A stretch of DNA of 64,000 nt from Fontibacillus panacisegetis. GTDB lineage: Bacteria; Bacillota; Bacilli; Paenibacillales; Paenibacillaceae. Each line of letters begins with the position of its first letter. The first letter of the stretch is position 1. Position numbers and translations under genes: made by a program. The DNA lies in contig NZ_FNBG01000026.1 in assembly GCF_900102215.1 (NCBI RefSeq), forward strand, positions 1 through 64,000, given 5' to 3'. The notes beneath the pieces were generated by a model. The model saw nothing but the letters and a program-made list of their open reading frames with translations. It was not told the DNA's origin and did not search any database. Positions 22,701-31,919 of this stretch are shown here, one piece after another.

Positions 22701-25700
22701 AGCACGAAGACGGAAGGTGACGTCAGCTATATCAGTACAATAGCTAGCGACAACCAGACCTTGTTTGCTGCTTATCGGCTAATGTTTATTAATCGAAACA
22801 ATACTTCGAATGTGGCTATAAAAATTCGCACTAATGGATTAGCTAAGCTTGAATTAAAGAAAGATAAAGATTCGGTGCCGTTCCAAACACTTGAATTGCC
22901 TGACACCAACAATCAATGGCAATATGTAACCTTTGACATGGGGCAAAACTCAGTTTCATATGGTCAATTCCCATCGAAGACTTTTATGGCTTACTTTAAT
23001 GTTGTCGGAAATGGAACAAATGTTGATATCGATTATATGGATATTAAAGCTGACAATACGCTGACGCCACCCTCTTTCAGGAATATCACGACTAAAAATA
23101 TGAATTTGTCATTGTTTGCAGGTGGCACGATTAATTACGATTTTTCTGCTGTTGATACAAATAGCTCGGACGTTATCACATATCATCTGCAGGGAGATGC
23201 ACTGCATGGAGCGACTCTTGATCCTGCTACTGGAGCATTTTCTTGGACGCCAACCTCTCAGGAGAAGGGTTCCTATCAGTGCCTCGTAGTAGCTTCCGAT
23301 GGAATCACAGTTTCAACAGTGAGCCTTACGATCCATGTTGCGGGTGATCGTCAGGCAGCCATAGAATATGTGGGATCTCATTTTGACACGAACACTATGT
23401 ATGAATCGGAATCATTGGAAAAATATGAAGATGTCTATAACAAGGTTCTCGGCATGGTGAATACCGCATCGGATAGCGAATTTTACTCTGCATTGAATGA
23501 GTTATCCCTAGTTGTAGCTTCTATGAAGCAGTTGAATCCGAGATTAAGCGATGGAAGCTTGGATTTTACAAAGAGTTCAATTAAATCGTCATTGCAGTCC
23601 GGATATGAAGCCTATTTGATTGATAACAATACGGTTACCTTCAGCGGCGATTTGACAGCTAAATATTTCATTATGGATTTTGGCCCTAACTTTAGAGTTG
23701 CGCCTGCACATTTTGCACTGCAACCGCGTAATATTTGGCCAGAAAGAATGTCAGGAGCAATTGTTTACGGCTCGGATGACGGAGATACATGGGTACCACT
23801 AACAGAAGAAGCTGGATACAGCAGTCAAATGCAGACGTTGAATGTAAAGCAGGAACAGTTTGGTGAAGCCTATCGATATTTCAAGATTTCAACCTATGAA
23901 TCCAAAGATTATTATGCAAAGAAAAACAGCATTCTTAGTGTAGGCGAGTTCCGAATCTACGGAGATCGCATTGAAACCCCTACTAGAATTTCCAGCGTGT
24001 CGATTAGCAGTAATGCTGAATCATTAACTCAGCACATGCAGGGGAGCGGTGCAAGCAGCAACGCGCAAGTCCCTGTTAAGAAAGCTATCGCTGGCAATGA
24101 GCTCACTTTGAGCATTACGGCTAAGCAACCTCTCACGGAGTTGAAGGCAACAATTGCTGGAATGGACGCCACGGTAACGAAGCTTGACGACTTGCATTAT
24201 ATGGCAACAGTAACTCTCAGTCCGGAGGCAGCTAGGTGGAATGCGAGCAGAAATGCGGAAATCGAGGTCAATTATAAGTATCTCGATGCAAAAAAAAATC
24301 AGATTGAAACTTCAGGATTACCTGTGGTTTATACGACGGATGGATCTGTTGTGCTAGTGTCGGACGTTTCCAGTAGAATTGATAATATTCTAGATAAAGC
24401 AACGCTGACTTTTAATAGATCGACAGATGTCGGGACTGAAATCGGACCGCGGTTATTCGACCGTAACACATCAACTTTTGTAGATATTAGAAATTCGTCA
24501 AGCGCTGGTAACGGCGTGTTCTATCTTTTCGATTTTGGGGATGGTGCTGTGTCGCTCAGCAGTGTGGAAATTGCTCCAAGGATGACTACCAATCTGGCAA
24601 GCCGAATGATCGGCACTTATGTGGCAGGCTCCAACGATGGAGTAACGTATAAGCCGATTTCATCCGAGTCCAAAAATATTTGGGATTGGCAAGGGCTGTC
24701 GGTTACGGATAGTACTTATTATCGCTATATCAAGGTTACCAATAATAGCTCTTGGTTCGGGAATCTTTCAGAATTGGAGTTCTTCGGTTCCTATGCAGAA
24801 GATAGATCAAGCCTTATCGTTCCGCCGGTCGTGCAATCGGCTGTGCCGGGGGACGGCAAAGTGACCTTGACCTGGAATGAAGTACCCGGAGCAGTCAGTT
24901 ACAACGTATATGCTAGTACTATTTCGGGTTCTTTTGACAATCCTGTGCAGACTGTAGCTGGAGATGTGCTCAGTTATGATGTAACCGAACTTGCTAACGG
25001 CACGACCTATTATTTTGCGATATCTGCGACTACGTCCAGTGGAAGCAGCGGACTATCGGCGGAGGTCAGTGCGGTACCAGGAGTGGACGAGAGTCTTAAT
25101 TTGTCCAGCTTATGGCTGAGCGAAGGTGATATGGTCCCTGCGTTTGATCCGAATGTGATCGCCTACAACGTCAACGTGACTAATGCAGTATATAGCGTCA
25201 GCGTTACAGCATCGGTGTACGACCTAACATCAACGCTCAAGATCAACGGCATTGATATGGTGAGCGGAAGTCCATTTCCTGTCTTGCTGGAAGTAGGAGT
25301 CAATCCAATAACCGTCGAGGTAAACGGACTGACGGGAAGCAAGACTTACCAGATTACTGTGGTTCGCGAGAAATCGAACAGCGGTACCAAGTCATCTAAT
25401 GCCGACCTATCCGGGCTGGTACTAAGTTCTGGATCCTTGTTACCGGCCTTCAGTTCTGACGTTACCGAATATAGTGCAACCGTGGGATACAGGATAAGCA
25501 GCGTGAGCATCTTAGCAACGCTGTACGATGGTTTGGCATCGCTAAAGGTGAACGGAGCGACAGCAGCAGGTAATAGTTCCATATTGGTGCCGTTGCAAGT
25601 GGGTGTAAACCAGATCAAGCTCGAGGTCACGGCTGAAGACGGCACTGTCAAAGTGTATACCCTCAATGTTACGAGGGAGAATGACTCTGTTCCTACTTCT

Positions 25701-26945
25701 CCTACAGTAACAAATCCGATAATTACAAATGTATCCGAGAGAGGCAAGGAAGCTACTGTTAGAGGCGCTTCTCTTATATTCAATGAAGAACCGGACAGCA
25801 AAGGGCAGCTTGCATTAATAGTAAAACCTAAGGATCTGCTTGCGGTTCTGCAACAGTCAAAGGACGGGGAAATATTCATAGAAGTAAAGGCATCCCGAAC
25901 CCTTTCAGGTGTGACGGTGCAGCTTCCAGCCCAAACGTTGCTTCAGGGACTAGAGGGTGCAGCGATAGACTCCATTTCTTTCCGTCTGGGACTGGCAAAT
26001 GTGACGTTGTCAGCGGATAGGCTGGCAGAAGCTGCGGCTAAAGCAAATGCCAATCATTTGTTTTTGTCGATGTCTACCTTAAGTCAAGCTAAGCTTTCTT
26101 CTGGTGTAAAGGAGCGAATTGGCGGTAAACCGGTATACGATTTTGAATTGCTAGCAGACGGCAAGTCTATCGTTAATTTTACGGAACAAAAAGCGGCAAT
26201 GGTGGAATTGAATTATGTCTTGAATACCAGTGAGCATTCCGAAAAAATCGTTGTGTATGGTATCGATAAGCATGGTATGCTGCAAGTCATTAGAAGCAGC
26301 AGATATAATCAGGATACTGGCAAGTTGTTTTTTGTGCCGGAGCAATTCACTGCCTATACAATTTTGGAAGCAGATGTAGGTTTTAATGATCTGACAAGTG
26401 TGTCGTGGGCCGAGAATGCTATCTTGAATCTGGCGGCCAGAGAGATCATTGATGGTATGGCTCCAGGCCAATACCAGCCTGATCTAGCTGTAACCCGAGC
26501 TCAATTTGTGAAGCTGCTGGTTGAGAGCTTGAACCTGCGGACAGGAACCGATGAGACTGGCTTTACGGACACACTGAAGGGAGCATGGTACTACGAGGCT
26601 GTTGCAGCGGCGAAGGAAGCAGGCATTATTCAAGGATACGAGGATGGCCGGTTTGGAGTGAATGAGCCGATAAGTAGACAAGACATAGCGGTCATGGTCG
26701 ACAGAGCATTGGCCTATGTGAAGTTAACGCTGAACTCTACCACTCAAATCGAGCTTTACAAGGATGAGAGTGATCTATCCAGTTATGCCAAGCAATCTGT
26801 AGCCAGATTGTCGGAGGCAGGTGTGCTGAACGGGTTGAGCGAGGGTAGATTTGCCCCCCTCGAAAATGCTACCCGGGCTCAAGCGGCAGTCATCATTTAC
26901 AGAATTCTTCAAGCGATAAACACGGTGGATGACCTTTCAATTTAA
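19731..26945 (+). CDS. Giant SLH-anchored multidomain polysaccharide lyase (alginate-lyase-like domain)
   Basis: A 2404-aa secreted cell-wall protein. It has a signal peptide (about 1-36, cut after VTA), F5/8-type-C carbohydrate-binding domains near 50-185, 300-440, 1275-1415 and 1545-1690, and helical FIVAR-like linkers near 450-520 and 1210-1275. The (alpha/alpha) alginate-lyase-superfamily domain (about 520-960) carries Asn/His motifs NQHNYPLYG at 706 and HVEMGRDLAHGEGD near 770. Then come a beta-sandwich and an Ig-like domain (to about 1205), FN3 (1697-1783), two cadherin-like beta-sandwich repeats (1790-1985), and three SLH repeats (2215-2398) for wall binding. The organisation recalls giant gellan/xanthan-degrading lyases of Paenibacillus, but the exact PL family is unresolved. 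It would release unsaturated oligosaccharides for import. Confidence 0.82.
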   Translation: MDQYVVSRNGRWLRQWMSVFLSTVMLLSYLPVTVTAATSPSDGTVDYSSLVVYPGTTVSAANLANLNDDNPSTHAGDFRPDTGKSFTLDFGEDFGVKVTEVRMQARSGFTDRLYNGRVQASVDGIVWTEITSSMAKSSSDIQTLSIKAEHQNIPYRYLKIMGDGNSNIFNIGEMRIHGTRVQLESLISGVSIKSDNVDSTKAAAGDAVTLSFKSTAPISNVTVSVNGNSYVAHSVDQINWSAGYTISPYEFPGPVSFAINYTDEDGSYGKSVTKTTDESVVTIQELSDYIDVLSKTEAFGIPAPDVSNNNTVYVDYSTSNGKTFAGSIMDKNPSTYLSWNGPWNNGSGTFLVFDMGEGNGIALDRAYILARADQFGRLGGTYLQGSIDGTTWTTISTSAQGIADWQTLSITDKTSYRYLKITNDSRWYLNMAEIKFYGKQRLDGVLYSYDLQNQMAIAQDIVNGGQGYNSDTSWKALEQALAHGQTAIDKLDSGNISDLTQADIDVLTSDLRAAISGLKQEVKIISVTSDEGFIHPGISVTKELLENLRSQIENKQEPWYSYYTAMLETDYAKTAFTSSISPDGITVRTDAYNASNVKDMASKDGTRAFTQSILYYITGNETYRSNALRIIRLWGQMDPNKYRYFTDSHIHTGPPLYNMIMAAEILRYTTSSEELRWTDQDTETFTKNVIDPTVKTFLDFNDKFMNQHNYPLYGSIAAYIFKNDSDNYAKAIEWLTVNDSAPDKYMTGSIYWLFREMTQNDETGEPVAPHVQHVEMGRDLAHGEGDVTNFINLARMVDAQGTKVDPASGTISATGVSIYEFLNDRILMGADYYAKFSEGFDINWTPVISTAASEWAKEKIYSIPSDEYKGRMHYLGTGGWDLYYVYRYKLGYTEEQLEAKAPYFVKAFKSRVAPNHYFTGDGSDNDAPRVETGAEWWIYVPKEVANEQPDSISRAVRENTLFKDRYLLQLEDAYSIIDGSNQIKESTSNISTKTEGDVSYISTIASDNQTLFAAYRLMFINRNNTSNVAIKIRTNGLAKLELKKDKDSVPFQTLELPDTNNQWQYVTFDMGQNSVSYGQFPSKTFMAYFNVVGNGTNVDIDYMDIKADNTLTPPSFRNITTKNMNLSLFAGGTINYDFSAVDTNSSDVITYHLQGDALHGATLDPATGAFSWTPTSQEKGSYQCLVVASDGITVSTVSLTIHVAGDRQAAIEYVGSHFDTNTMYESESLEKYEDVYNKVLGMVNTASDSEFYSALNELSLVVASMKQLNPRLSDGSLDFTKSSIKSSLQSGYEAYLIDNNTVTFSGDLTAKYFIMDFGPNFRVAPAHFALQPRNIWPERMSGAIVYGSDDGDTWVPLTEEAGYSSQMQTLNVKQEQFGEAYRYFKISTYESKDYYAKKNSILSVGEFRIYGDRIETPTRISSVSISSNAESLTQHMQGSGASSNAQVPVKKAIAGNELTLSITAKQPLTELKATIAGMDATVTKLDDLHYMATVTLSPEAARWNASRNAEIEVNYKYLDAKKNQIETSGLPVVYTTDGSVVLVSDVSSRIDNILDKATLTFNRSTDVGTEIGPRLFDRNTSTFVDIRNSSSAGNGVFYLFDFGDGAVSLSSVEIAPRMTTNLASRMIGTYVAGSNDGVTYKPISSESKNIWDWQGLSVTDSTYYRYIKVTNNSSWFGNLSELEFFGSYAEDRSSLIVPPVVQSAVPGDGKVTLTWNEVPGAVSYNVYASTISGSFDNPVQTVAGDVLSYDVTELANGTTYYFAISATTSSGSSGLSAEVSAVPGVDESLNLSSLWLSEGDMVPAFDPNVIAYNVNVTNAVYSVSVTASVYDLTSTLKINGIDMVSGSPFPVLLEVGVNPITVEVNGLTGSKTYQITVVREKSNSGTKSSNADLSGLVLSSGSLLPAFSSDVTEYSATVGYRISSVSILATLYDGLASLKVNGATAAGNSSILVPLQVGVNQIKLEVTAEDGTVKVYTLNVTRENDSVPTSPTVTNPIITNVSERGKEATVRGASLIFNEEPDSKGQLALIVKPKDLLAVLQQSKDGEIFIEVKASRTLSGVTVQLPAQTLLQGLEGAAIDSISFRLGLANVTLSADRLAEAAAKANANHLFLSMSTLSQAKLSSGVKERIGGKPVYDFELLADGKSIVNFTEQKAAMVELNYVLNTSEHSEKIVVYGIDKHGMLQVIRSSRYNQDTGKLFFVPEQFTAYTILEADVGFNDLTSVSWAENAILNLAAREIIDGMAPGQYQPDLAVTRAQFVKLLVESLNLRTGTDETGFTDTLKGAWYYEAVAAAKEAGIIQGYEDGRFGVNEPISRQDIAVMVDRALAYVKLTLNSTTQIELYKDESDLSSYAKQSVARLSEAGVLNGLSEGRFAPLENATRAQAAVIIYRILQAINTVDDLSI

Positions 26946-26982
26946 AATCTACAAAAAAGAACAACATAAGATCCACAACAAG

Positions 26983-27018
26983 CAACAGCACGGCCCTCTT
27001 TTGGGGCGTGCTGTTGTT
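26983..27018 (+). terminator. Terminator after the SLH lyase
   Basis: CAACAGCACG at 26983-26992 pairs with CGTGCTGTTG at 27007-27016, extended inside by CCC/GGG around a TCTTTTG loop and followed by TTCATTT. It also lies just downstream of the decayed minus-strand AraC fragment and may serve both. Confidence 0.75.
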
Positions 27019-27048
27019 CATTTAGGCGTGATTCCCGCCTTCCAACGT

Positions 27049-27249
27049 CTATGTTTTGTACAAGTGTCTCCAATAAGAAGACGGTGGTTCGCCCATTACC
27101 TTTTTGAACACCCTGCTGAAGTAATAAGGGTTGTTATAGCCGAGCCGGTCACTGATTTCCGAAACATTGAGGGAGGTATTTCGCATCAGGTCAATTGCCA
27201 GTCCGTCAATGTTCGCTTTATTCCGCTCTACGAAATCAAGGACGAGACG
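27049..27249 (-). pseudogene. Remnant of an AraC-family regulator C-terminus
   Basis: Read on the minus strand, this stretch encodes about 66 residues ending at TAG. It includes LNVSEISDRLGYNNPYYFSR and VFKKVMGEPPSSYWR, which is the second helix-turn-helix of AraC/YesN regulators. The preceding frame (RLVLDFVERNKANIDGLAID) fits the region linking the two helix-turn-helix units. An in-frame TAG closes it upstream and no start, receiver or first helix-turn-helix is present. It is a decayed regulator gene, perhaps a former controller of the adjacent lyase or GH88 gene. The rest of the 26946-27463 gap holds the lyase terminator and the GH88 promoter zone. Confidence 0.8.
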
Positions 27250-27463
27250 TATACCGTTTATTTTCCTGTTTCTCTACCGATACAACGTACAACTCAAGAA
27301 AATAAAACAACGGAATTCAAGTGATCGTGCAAGTTCTAAAATCACTGCTTTTTCCCCTTAAAAAACTTCATTTCATTAACAAAGTCTTAGTGATACGCTT
27401 TCACCATGAGAAAGAATACCCTAACGTAAGTAAATATTTCGTAGCGAAAGGTAGGGAAATCCC

Positions 27464-28618
27464 TTGTTAAGAGATATGGAAAAAGAGTGGTTGGATGGTG
27501 TTATCGCTAAGGTGACGAAAAAGATGGATATAGTCAGCGAGCGTTCTCGCAACAAAATTCCATACACGACCATTAATGGCATGCATGACGACAAGTCCGT
27601 GGACAATCCTTCCGCTGATGTGGCTGATGGCATCAACTGGTGGACTAACGGCTTCTGGGGGGGCATGCTATGGCTCATGTTTCATGAAACCGGCAATGAA
27701 AAATACAAGGAAATTGCGCAAATTTCTGAAGTCAAGCTGGACAGAAGTTTTGATGAATTTTACGGCCTGCATCATGATGTCGGGTTTATGTGGCTCCCTA
27801 CCAGTGTTGCGAATTACAAGCTAACCGGGAACCAGGAATCACGTAAGCGTGCTTTGCATGCCGCAAACCTGCTGGCGGGCCGGTTTAATTTGGCGGGGGG
27901 CTTTATCCGTGCATGGAACGATTTGGAAGAGGGGGATACGAGAGGCTGGGCAATCATCGACTGTATGCTCAACATCCCACTACTTTATTGGGCTTCGGAA
28001 GAAACCGGGGATCCGCGCTTTAAGCAAATCGCGATGCGGCACGCAGATACGTCTATGTCTGCATTCGTTCGCCCTGACGGCTCCGTTAACCATATCGTCG
28101 AATTTGATCCTTTTAACGGAGGGGTGATTCGTACACATGGCGGACAGGGTTACGGTGAAGGCTCCTCCTGGACGCGAGGACAGACTTGGGCGCTCTACGG
28201 ATTTATGATGAGTTATATTCATACTGGAAAGGATGAGTATTTGCAGACGGCTAAGCGGGTTGCGCATTATTTTATGGCCAATATTCCGGAGAACGGTATT
28301 ATTCCGGTCGATTTCAGACAGCCGGAGGAGCCTGGATTAATGGATGATACGGCAGCTGCCATCGCAGCATGCGGGCTTATAGAAATTGCCAAGGCTATCG
28401 GTGGGTATGAAAGCCGCTCGTTTTTAACGGCAGCGCTGAAGCTGCTGAGAACGCTGGATGAATCGCGAATCGATTGGTCGCCGGATACCGATCACTTCCT
28501 GCTTTATGGCACAGGAGCCTACCACAGCAAAACGCATCACCATGCAATTATTTATGGCGATTATTATTTTATGGAAGCGTTATTCAAGCTGAAGGGCAAC
28601 GATCTGTTTTTGTGGTAG
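27464..28618 (+). CDS. GH88 unsaturated uronyl hydrolase
   Basis: A 384-aa (alpha/alpha)6 enzyme that removes the 4,5-unsaturated uronic acid from lyase products by hydrating the double bond. It resembles the Bacillus sp. GL1 unsaturated glucuronyl hydrolase. The two conserved catalytic Asp residues are visible as HHDVGFMW (Asp105) and IIDCMLNIPL (Asp166), plus TRGQTWALYGF. There is no signal peptide. The TTG at 27464 follows GGTAGGG; an ATG at 27476 is the alternative. It is followed closely by GH43 and GH28-like genes in one likely operon and feeds unsaturated uronate to KduI. Confidence 0.9.
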   Translation: MLRDMEKEWLDGVIAKVTKKMDIVSERSRNKIPYTTINGMHDDKSVDNPSADVADGINWWTNGFWGGMLWLMFHETGNEKYKEIAQISEVKLDRSFDEFYGLHHDVGFMWLPTSVANYKLTGNQESRKRALHAANLLAGRFNLAGGFIRAWNDLEEGDTRGWAIIDCMLNIPLLYWASEETGDPRFKQIAMRHADTSMSAFVRPDGSVNHIVEFDPFNGGVIRTHGGQGYGEGSSWTRGQTWALYGFMMSYIHTGKDEYLQTAKRVAHYFMANIPENGIIPVDFRQPEEPGLMDDTAAAIAACGLIEIAKAIGGYESRSFLTAALKLLRTLDESRIDWSPDTDHFLLYGTGAYHSKTHHHAIIYGDYYFMEALFKLKGNDLFLW

Positions 28619-28654
28619 CTGGATTATCGGGATTTGCATAAGGAGGAGACAATT

Positions 28655-30259
28655 TTGAAAACAATTAAAAATCCGATTCTCAGAGGCTCTAATCCTGACC
28701 CGTCCATAATCCGAGTAGGTGACGATTTCTATATCTCTACCTCCACTTTCGAATGGTTTCCCGGCATACAAATTCATCATTCCAGGGATATGATCCATTG
28801 GGAACTGATCACCCACCCGCTGAATCGGGTATCCCAGTTGGACCTCAGAGGAGTCGGCGCCTCACAGGGCATCTGGGCACCATGTCTGACCTATCATGAC
28901 GGAGTCTATTATTTAGTCTATACTGTCGTTAATTCCTTCTATGTCAGCATGTATGATACGCCTAATTACTTAGTGACAGCAACGGATATCCATGGGGAAT
29001 GGTCAGAACCGATTTTCCTGAACAGCTACGGATTTGATCCTTCATTGTTCCATGACGACGACGGACGCAAATATATCATCAGCATGGTTACAGATCATCG
29101 GATACCCAAACGGTTCAAGGGTCGTCTTGTCATTCAGGAATATTCTGAAAAAGAACAGCGTATGGTGGGCGAGGCGGTTACTATTTATGCAAGCAACGAT
29201 ATTTTTCTGGAGGGACCGCACATTTACAAGCGGAACGGATATTACTATTTGTTTGCGGCGGATACGGGAACGGGCGAAGGACACGGACAGTCCATGTTAA
29301 GATCGAAAAAATTGTTTGGTCCTTATGAGGCATACCCGGGGAATTCGTTGATGACTTCACGCAATCATCCTGATTTACTGCTGCAAAAAGCGGGGCACGG
29401 CGACCTTGTCGAAACACAGAACGGCGAGTGGTACATGGTTCATCTCTGCGGACGGGCGCTGGAGAACCGGACGGAGAAGGGCGACCGCAAGTATACGCTA
29501 GGTCGCGAGACGGCAATCCAAAAGGTGGAATGGACCGAGGACGGCTGGCTCCGACTGGCAAATGGCACTGTATTGCCGGACACCTTGGTGGAAGCGCCCG
29601 ATCTTCCTGATTATCCGTTTCCGAGCCGGCCTGCGCGCGACGACTTTGACAGCGAAACGCTTGATATTAACTTCCAGTCCCTGCGTATACCGCTTGACGA
29701 CACCTTTTATTCGCTGACGGAGCGGAAAGGGTATCTACGGCTGTTCGGAAGGGAAGGGCTTGGCTCGAAGTTCAGACAAAGCCTTGTAGCTAGACGTTGG
29801 CAGGAGTTTTCATTTACCACAAGCACCTGCCTTGAATTTGAACCGGAAAGCTTCAAGCAAATGGCCGGCCTGATCTGCCTGTATGACACGCATAATTACT
29901 ATTACTTGCACGTTACGCACGATGAAGATTTGGGACGCTGTATCAGCATCCTTTCCTCCGTCAATAACAATTACGCGGCTCCAATCGGATACATTCCTTT
30001 GCCGGACAGCGCGGATCGGATATGGCTGCGCGTCAGGGTGGATCATGACCAGCTGCAATTTGCATATTCCACGGAAGGAGAGCATGCTTTCCAAAACATC
30101 GGTCCGGTTCTGGATGCCAGTACGTTATCCGACGAGGCGTGCGACGAGGGCTGGTTCACGGGTGCATTCGTCGGTCTGTGCTGTCAGGACCTGACCGGCT
30201 TTCGGAAGCCGGCTGACTTCGATTATTTTGAGTACATCGAACATGTGTTGAAAGATTGA
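28655..30259 (+). CDS. GH43 glycosidase (beta-xylosidase / alpha-L-arabinofuranosidase type)
   Basis: A 534-aa cytoplasmic enzyme with an N-terminal five-bladed propeller (to about 320) and a C-terminal beta-sandwich (about 335-530). The three acidic catalytic residues are recognisable in GSNPDPSII (base), YGFDPSLFHDDDG (pKa modulator) and LEGPHIYKRNGYYYLF (acid). I chose the TTG at 28655 with AAGGAGGAG 6 nt upstream; a TTG 21 bp earlier would put the ribosome site inside the gene. It lies between GH88 and a GH28-like gene, so it likely trims pentose or other neutral sugars from the imported oligosaccharide. Confidence 0.87.
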   Translation: MKTIKNPILRGSNPDPSIIRVGDDFYISTSTFEWFPGIQIHHSRDMIHWELITHPLNRVSQLDLRGVGASQGIWAPCLTYHDGVYYLVYTVVNSFYVSMYDTPNYLVTATDIHGEWSEPIFLNSYGFDPSLFHDDDGRKYIISMVTDHRIPKRFKGRLVIQEYSEKEQRMVGEAVTIYASNDIFLEGPHIYKRNGYYYLFAADTGTGEGHGQSMLRSKKLFGPYEAYPGNSLMTSRNHPDLLLQKAGHGDLVETQNGEWYMVHLCGRALENRTEKGDRKYTLGRETAIQKVEWTEDGWLRLANGTVLPDTLVEAPDLPDYPFPSRPARDDFDSETLDINFQSLRIPLDDTFYSLTERKGYLRLFGREGLGSKFRQSLVARRWQEFSFTTSTCLEFEPESFKQMAGLICLYDTHNYYYLHVTHDEDLGRCISILSSVNNNYAAPIGYIPLPDSADRIWLRVRVDHDQLQFAYSTEGEHAFQNIGPVLDASTLSDEACDEGWFTGAFVGLCCQDLTGFRKPADFDYFEYIEHVLKD

Positions 30260-30277
30260 AATCCGAGGTGATGAACT

Positions 30278-31711
30278 ATGGATTCACTGATCATTTACGA
30301 AGCGCCTAAGAGTGCTGTAGGGAATAACGATTTCGCGGTTTATGTGCGTAAGCGCGGAATGGTCTGGCAGGAATTGTTTGTCTATGAAGCGAAAGTGGAC
30401 ATGCATAACGTCAGGCGTGCATCCATGGCTTATTTTGATATGGATGGAGAAATCGAAGTAAGGATCGAGAGCAGATTGCAGTCTATTAACCGAGTAGTCA
30501 TACGGCCTTTATCTTATGATCTGAATTTTTTTCATGACGAACGAACCATTTCGTTTACTTTAAATCAGCCTCGAAAATTGTCTATTGAAATCAACGATGA
30601 CCGGTTCTCAAACCTTCATCTGTTCGCCAATCCACGAGAGGAAGAAGCGCCATCGCCTGAGGACGATCAGGTTCTGTGTATTCATCCTGGAATTCATCGA
30701 ACCGAAGATATTCTCGACTTGCTGGAATTACGAAGCGGCAATGTAGAGCATAAGACGCTGTATTTTGCACCGGGAATGCATTATCTCGAAGAAATGATTT
30801 TACGTGTTCCTTCCAATACAACAGTGTATATCGACGGCGGGGCTATCGTGGTTGGCTCTATAGTCTGCGACCGTGTGCATGATGTGGTCATTCGGGGCAG
30901 AGGAATTCTGTATCTCTCGGATTTCCATCGTTTTTCTGCATTTAGGGGAGTACGAATTATATTTTGCCGAAACATTAGTGTGGAAGGTATTATTACGCTC
31001 GACCCGCCGCATTACAGTATCTATCTTGGTAAATCCGAGCATGTGCGCATACGAAATTTCAAATCCTTCAGTACTCGAGGGTGGTCGGACGGTATTGATA
31101 TTATGGCTTGTACAGACATTGAGATAGAGGATGTATTTCTGCGCACATCGGACGATTGCATCGCCGTGTACGGCTCAAGGTGGGATTATCGTGGAGATTC
31201 CAGTCATATTCGCGTGCGCAATGCGGTGCTGTGGGCAGACGTTGCCCATCCGCTAATGATGGGAACTCATGGCGATCATAGTGGGGACGGCGATAATATT
31301 TTTGATGTGCGGTTTGAAAACATAGATATTCTTGAACATCATGAGCCGCAAGTCAATTATATGGGAGCCATAGCGATCAATGCTGGAGATAAAAATACGA
31401 TCCGTGATATCTCGTATAAAAATATCAGGGTTGAAGACTTTGAACTGGGACGGCTGCTTGATATCAGAGTGATGCGGAACAAGGATTATAACCCGGCTCC
31501 AGGAAATCGGATCGAAAATATCTCCTTCGAAAACGTTCAGTATCAGGGGACGTGCTCCAATCCAAGCCACATTTTTGGTTACGACGCCAAGAGAACGGTA
31601 TCCAATGTACACTTTTCCGGGCTCTACATCAATAACCGGCTTATCCTGCAACCCGAGAAAGGTGTAGTGGAATTAAACGAATTTGCAAGCGAAATTTCTT
31701 TTGCGACTTGA
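30278..31711 (+). CDS. GH28-like right-handed beta-helix protein
   Basis: A 477-aa cytoplasmic protein. Residues 1-125 form a beta-rich N-terminal domain I cannot name. From about 150 onward there are parallel beta-helix coils (TVYIDGGAIVVGSIVCDRVHDV, GIDIMACTDIEIEDVFLRTSDDCIAV). The DGID, SDDC and later GTHGDHSGDG motifs correspond loosely to the NTD, DD and GHG sites of polygalacturonases. GH28 members include polygalacturonases, rhamnogalacturonases and exo-enzymes on related sugars. Lack of a signal peptide and operon position after GH88 and GH43 favour an exo-acting enzyme on imported fragments. A terminator follows. Confidence 0.75.
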   Translation: MDSLIIYEAPKSAVGNNDFAVYVRKRGMVWQELFVYEAKVDMHNVRRASMAYFDMDGEIEVRIESRLQSINRVVIRPLSYDLNFFHDERTISFTLNQPRKLSIEINDDRFSNLHLFANPREEEAPSPEDDQVLCIHPGIHRTEDILDLLELRSGNVEHKTLYFAPGMHYLEEMILRVPSNTTVYIDGGAIVVGSIVCDRVHDVVIRGRGILYLSDFHRFSAFRGVRIIFCRNISVEGIITLDPPHYSIYLGKSEHVRIRNFKSFSTRGWSDGIDIMACTDIEIEDVFLRTSDDCIAVYGSRWDYRGDSSHIRVRNAVLWADVAHPLMMGTHGDHSGDGDNIFDVRFENIDILEHHEPQVNYMGAIAINAGDKNTIRDISYKNIRVEDFELGRLLDIRVMRNKDYNPAPGNRIENISFENVQYQGTCSNPSHIFGYDAKRTVSNVHFSGLYINNRLILQPEKGVVELNEFASEISFAT

Positions 31712-31732
31712 CGAGTATTTTTATATTTCGGT

Positions 31733-31765
31733 CTTCTCCTTCAATAAAGAAGGGGAAGGCTTTTT
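31733..31765 (+). terminator. Terminator of the GH88-GH43-GH28 operon
   Basis: CTTCTCCTTC at 31733-31742 pairs with GAAGGGGAAG at 31749-31758 around AATAAA, followed by GCTTTTTGC. It closes the carbohydrate region on the plus strand. Confidence 0.75.
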
Positions 31766-31919
31766 GCTTTGGTATGGTGCCTGGATAAATTCAAACAGGC
31801 GTACCGGTAGAGATCCGATACGCGCTGGTAGCATAGTTTTTTTATTGCGCCTACTTGATAGGGAGGAAGACTAATAGTCCATTTACAGGTGGGACATTTA
31901 TAAAAGGGAGCCCCTAATT

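Noticed and set aside
26929-27324. 131-codon plus-strand frame after the SLH lyase
   Set aside because: It is antisense to the AraC remnant and passes through the lyase terminator.
27390-27410. cre-like ACGCTTTCA before the GH88 gene
   Set aside because: The left half of the consensus is mostly mismatched.
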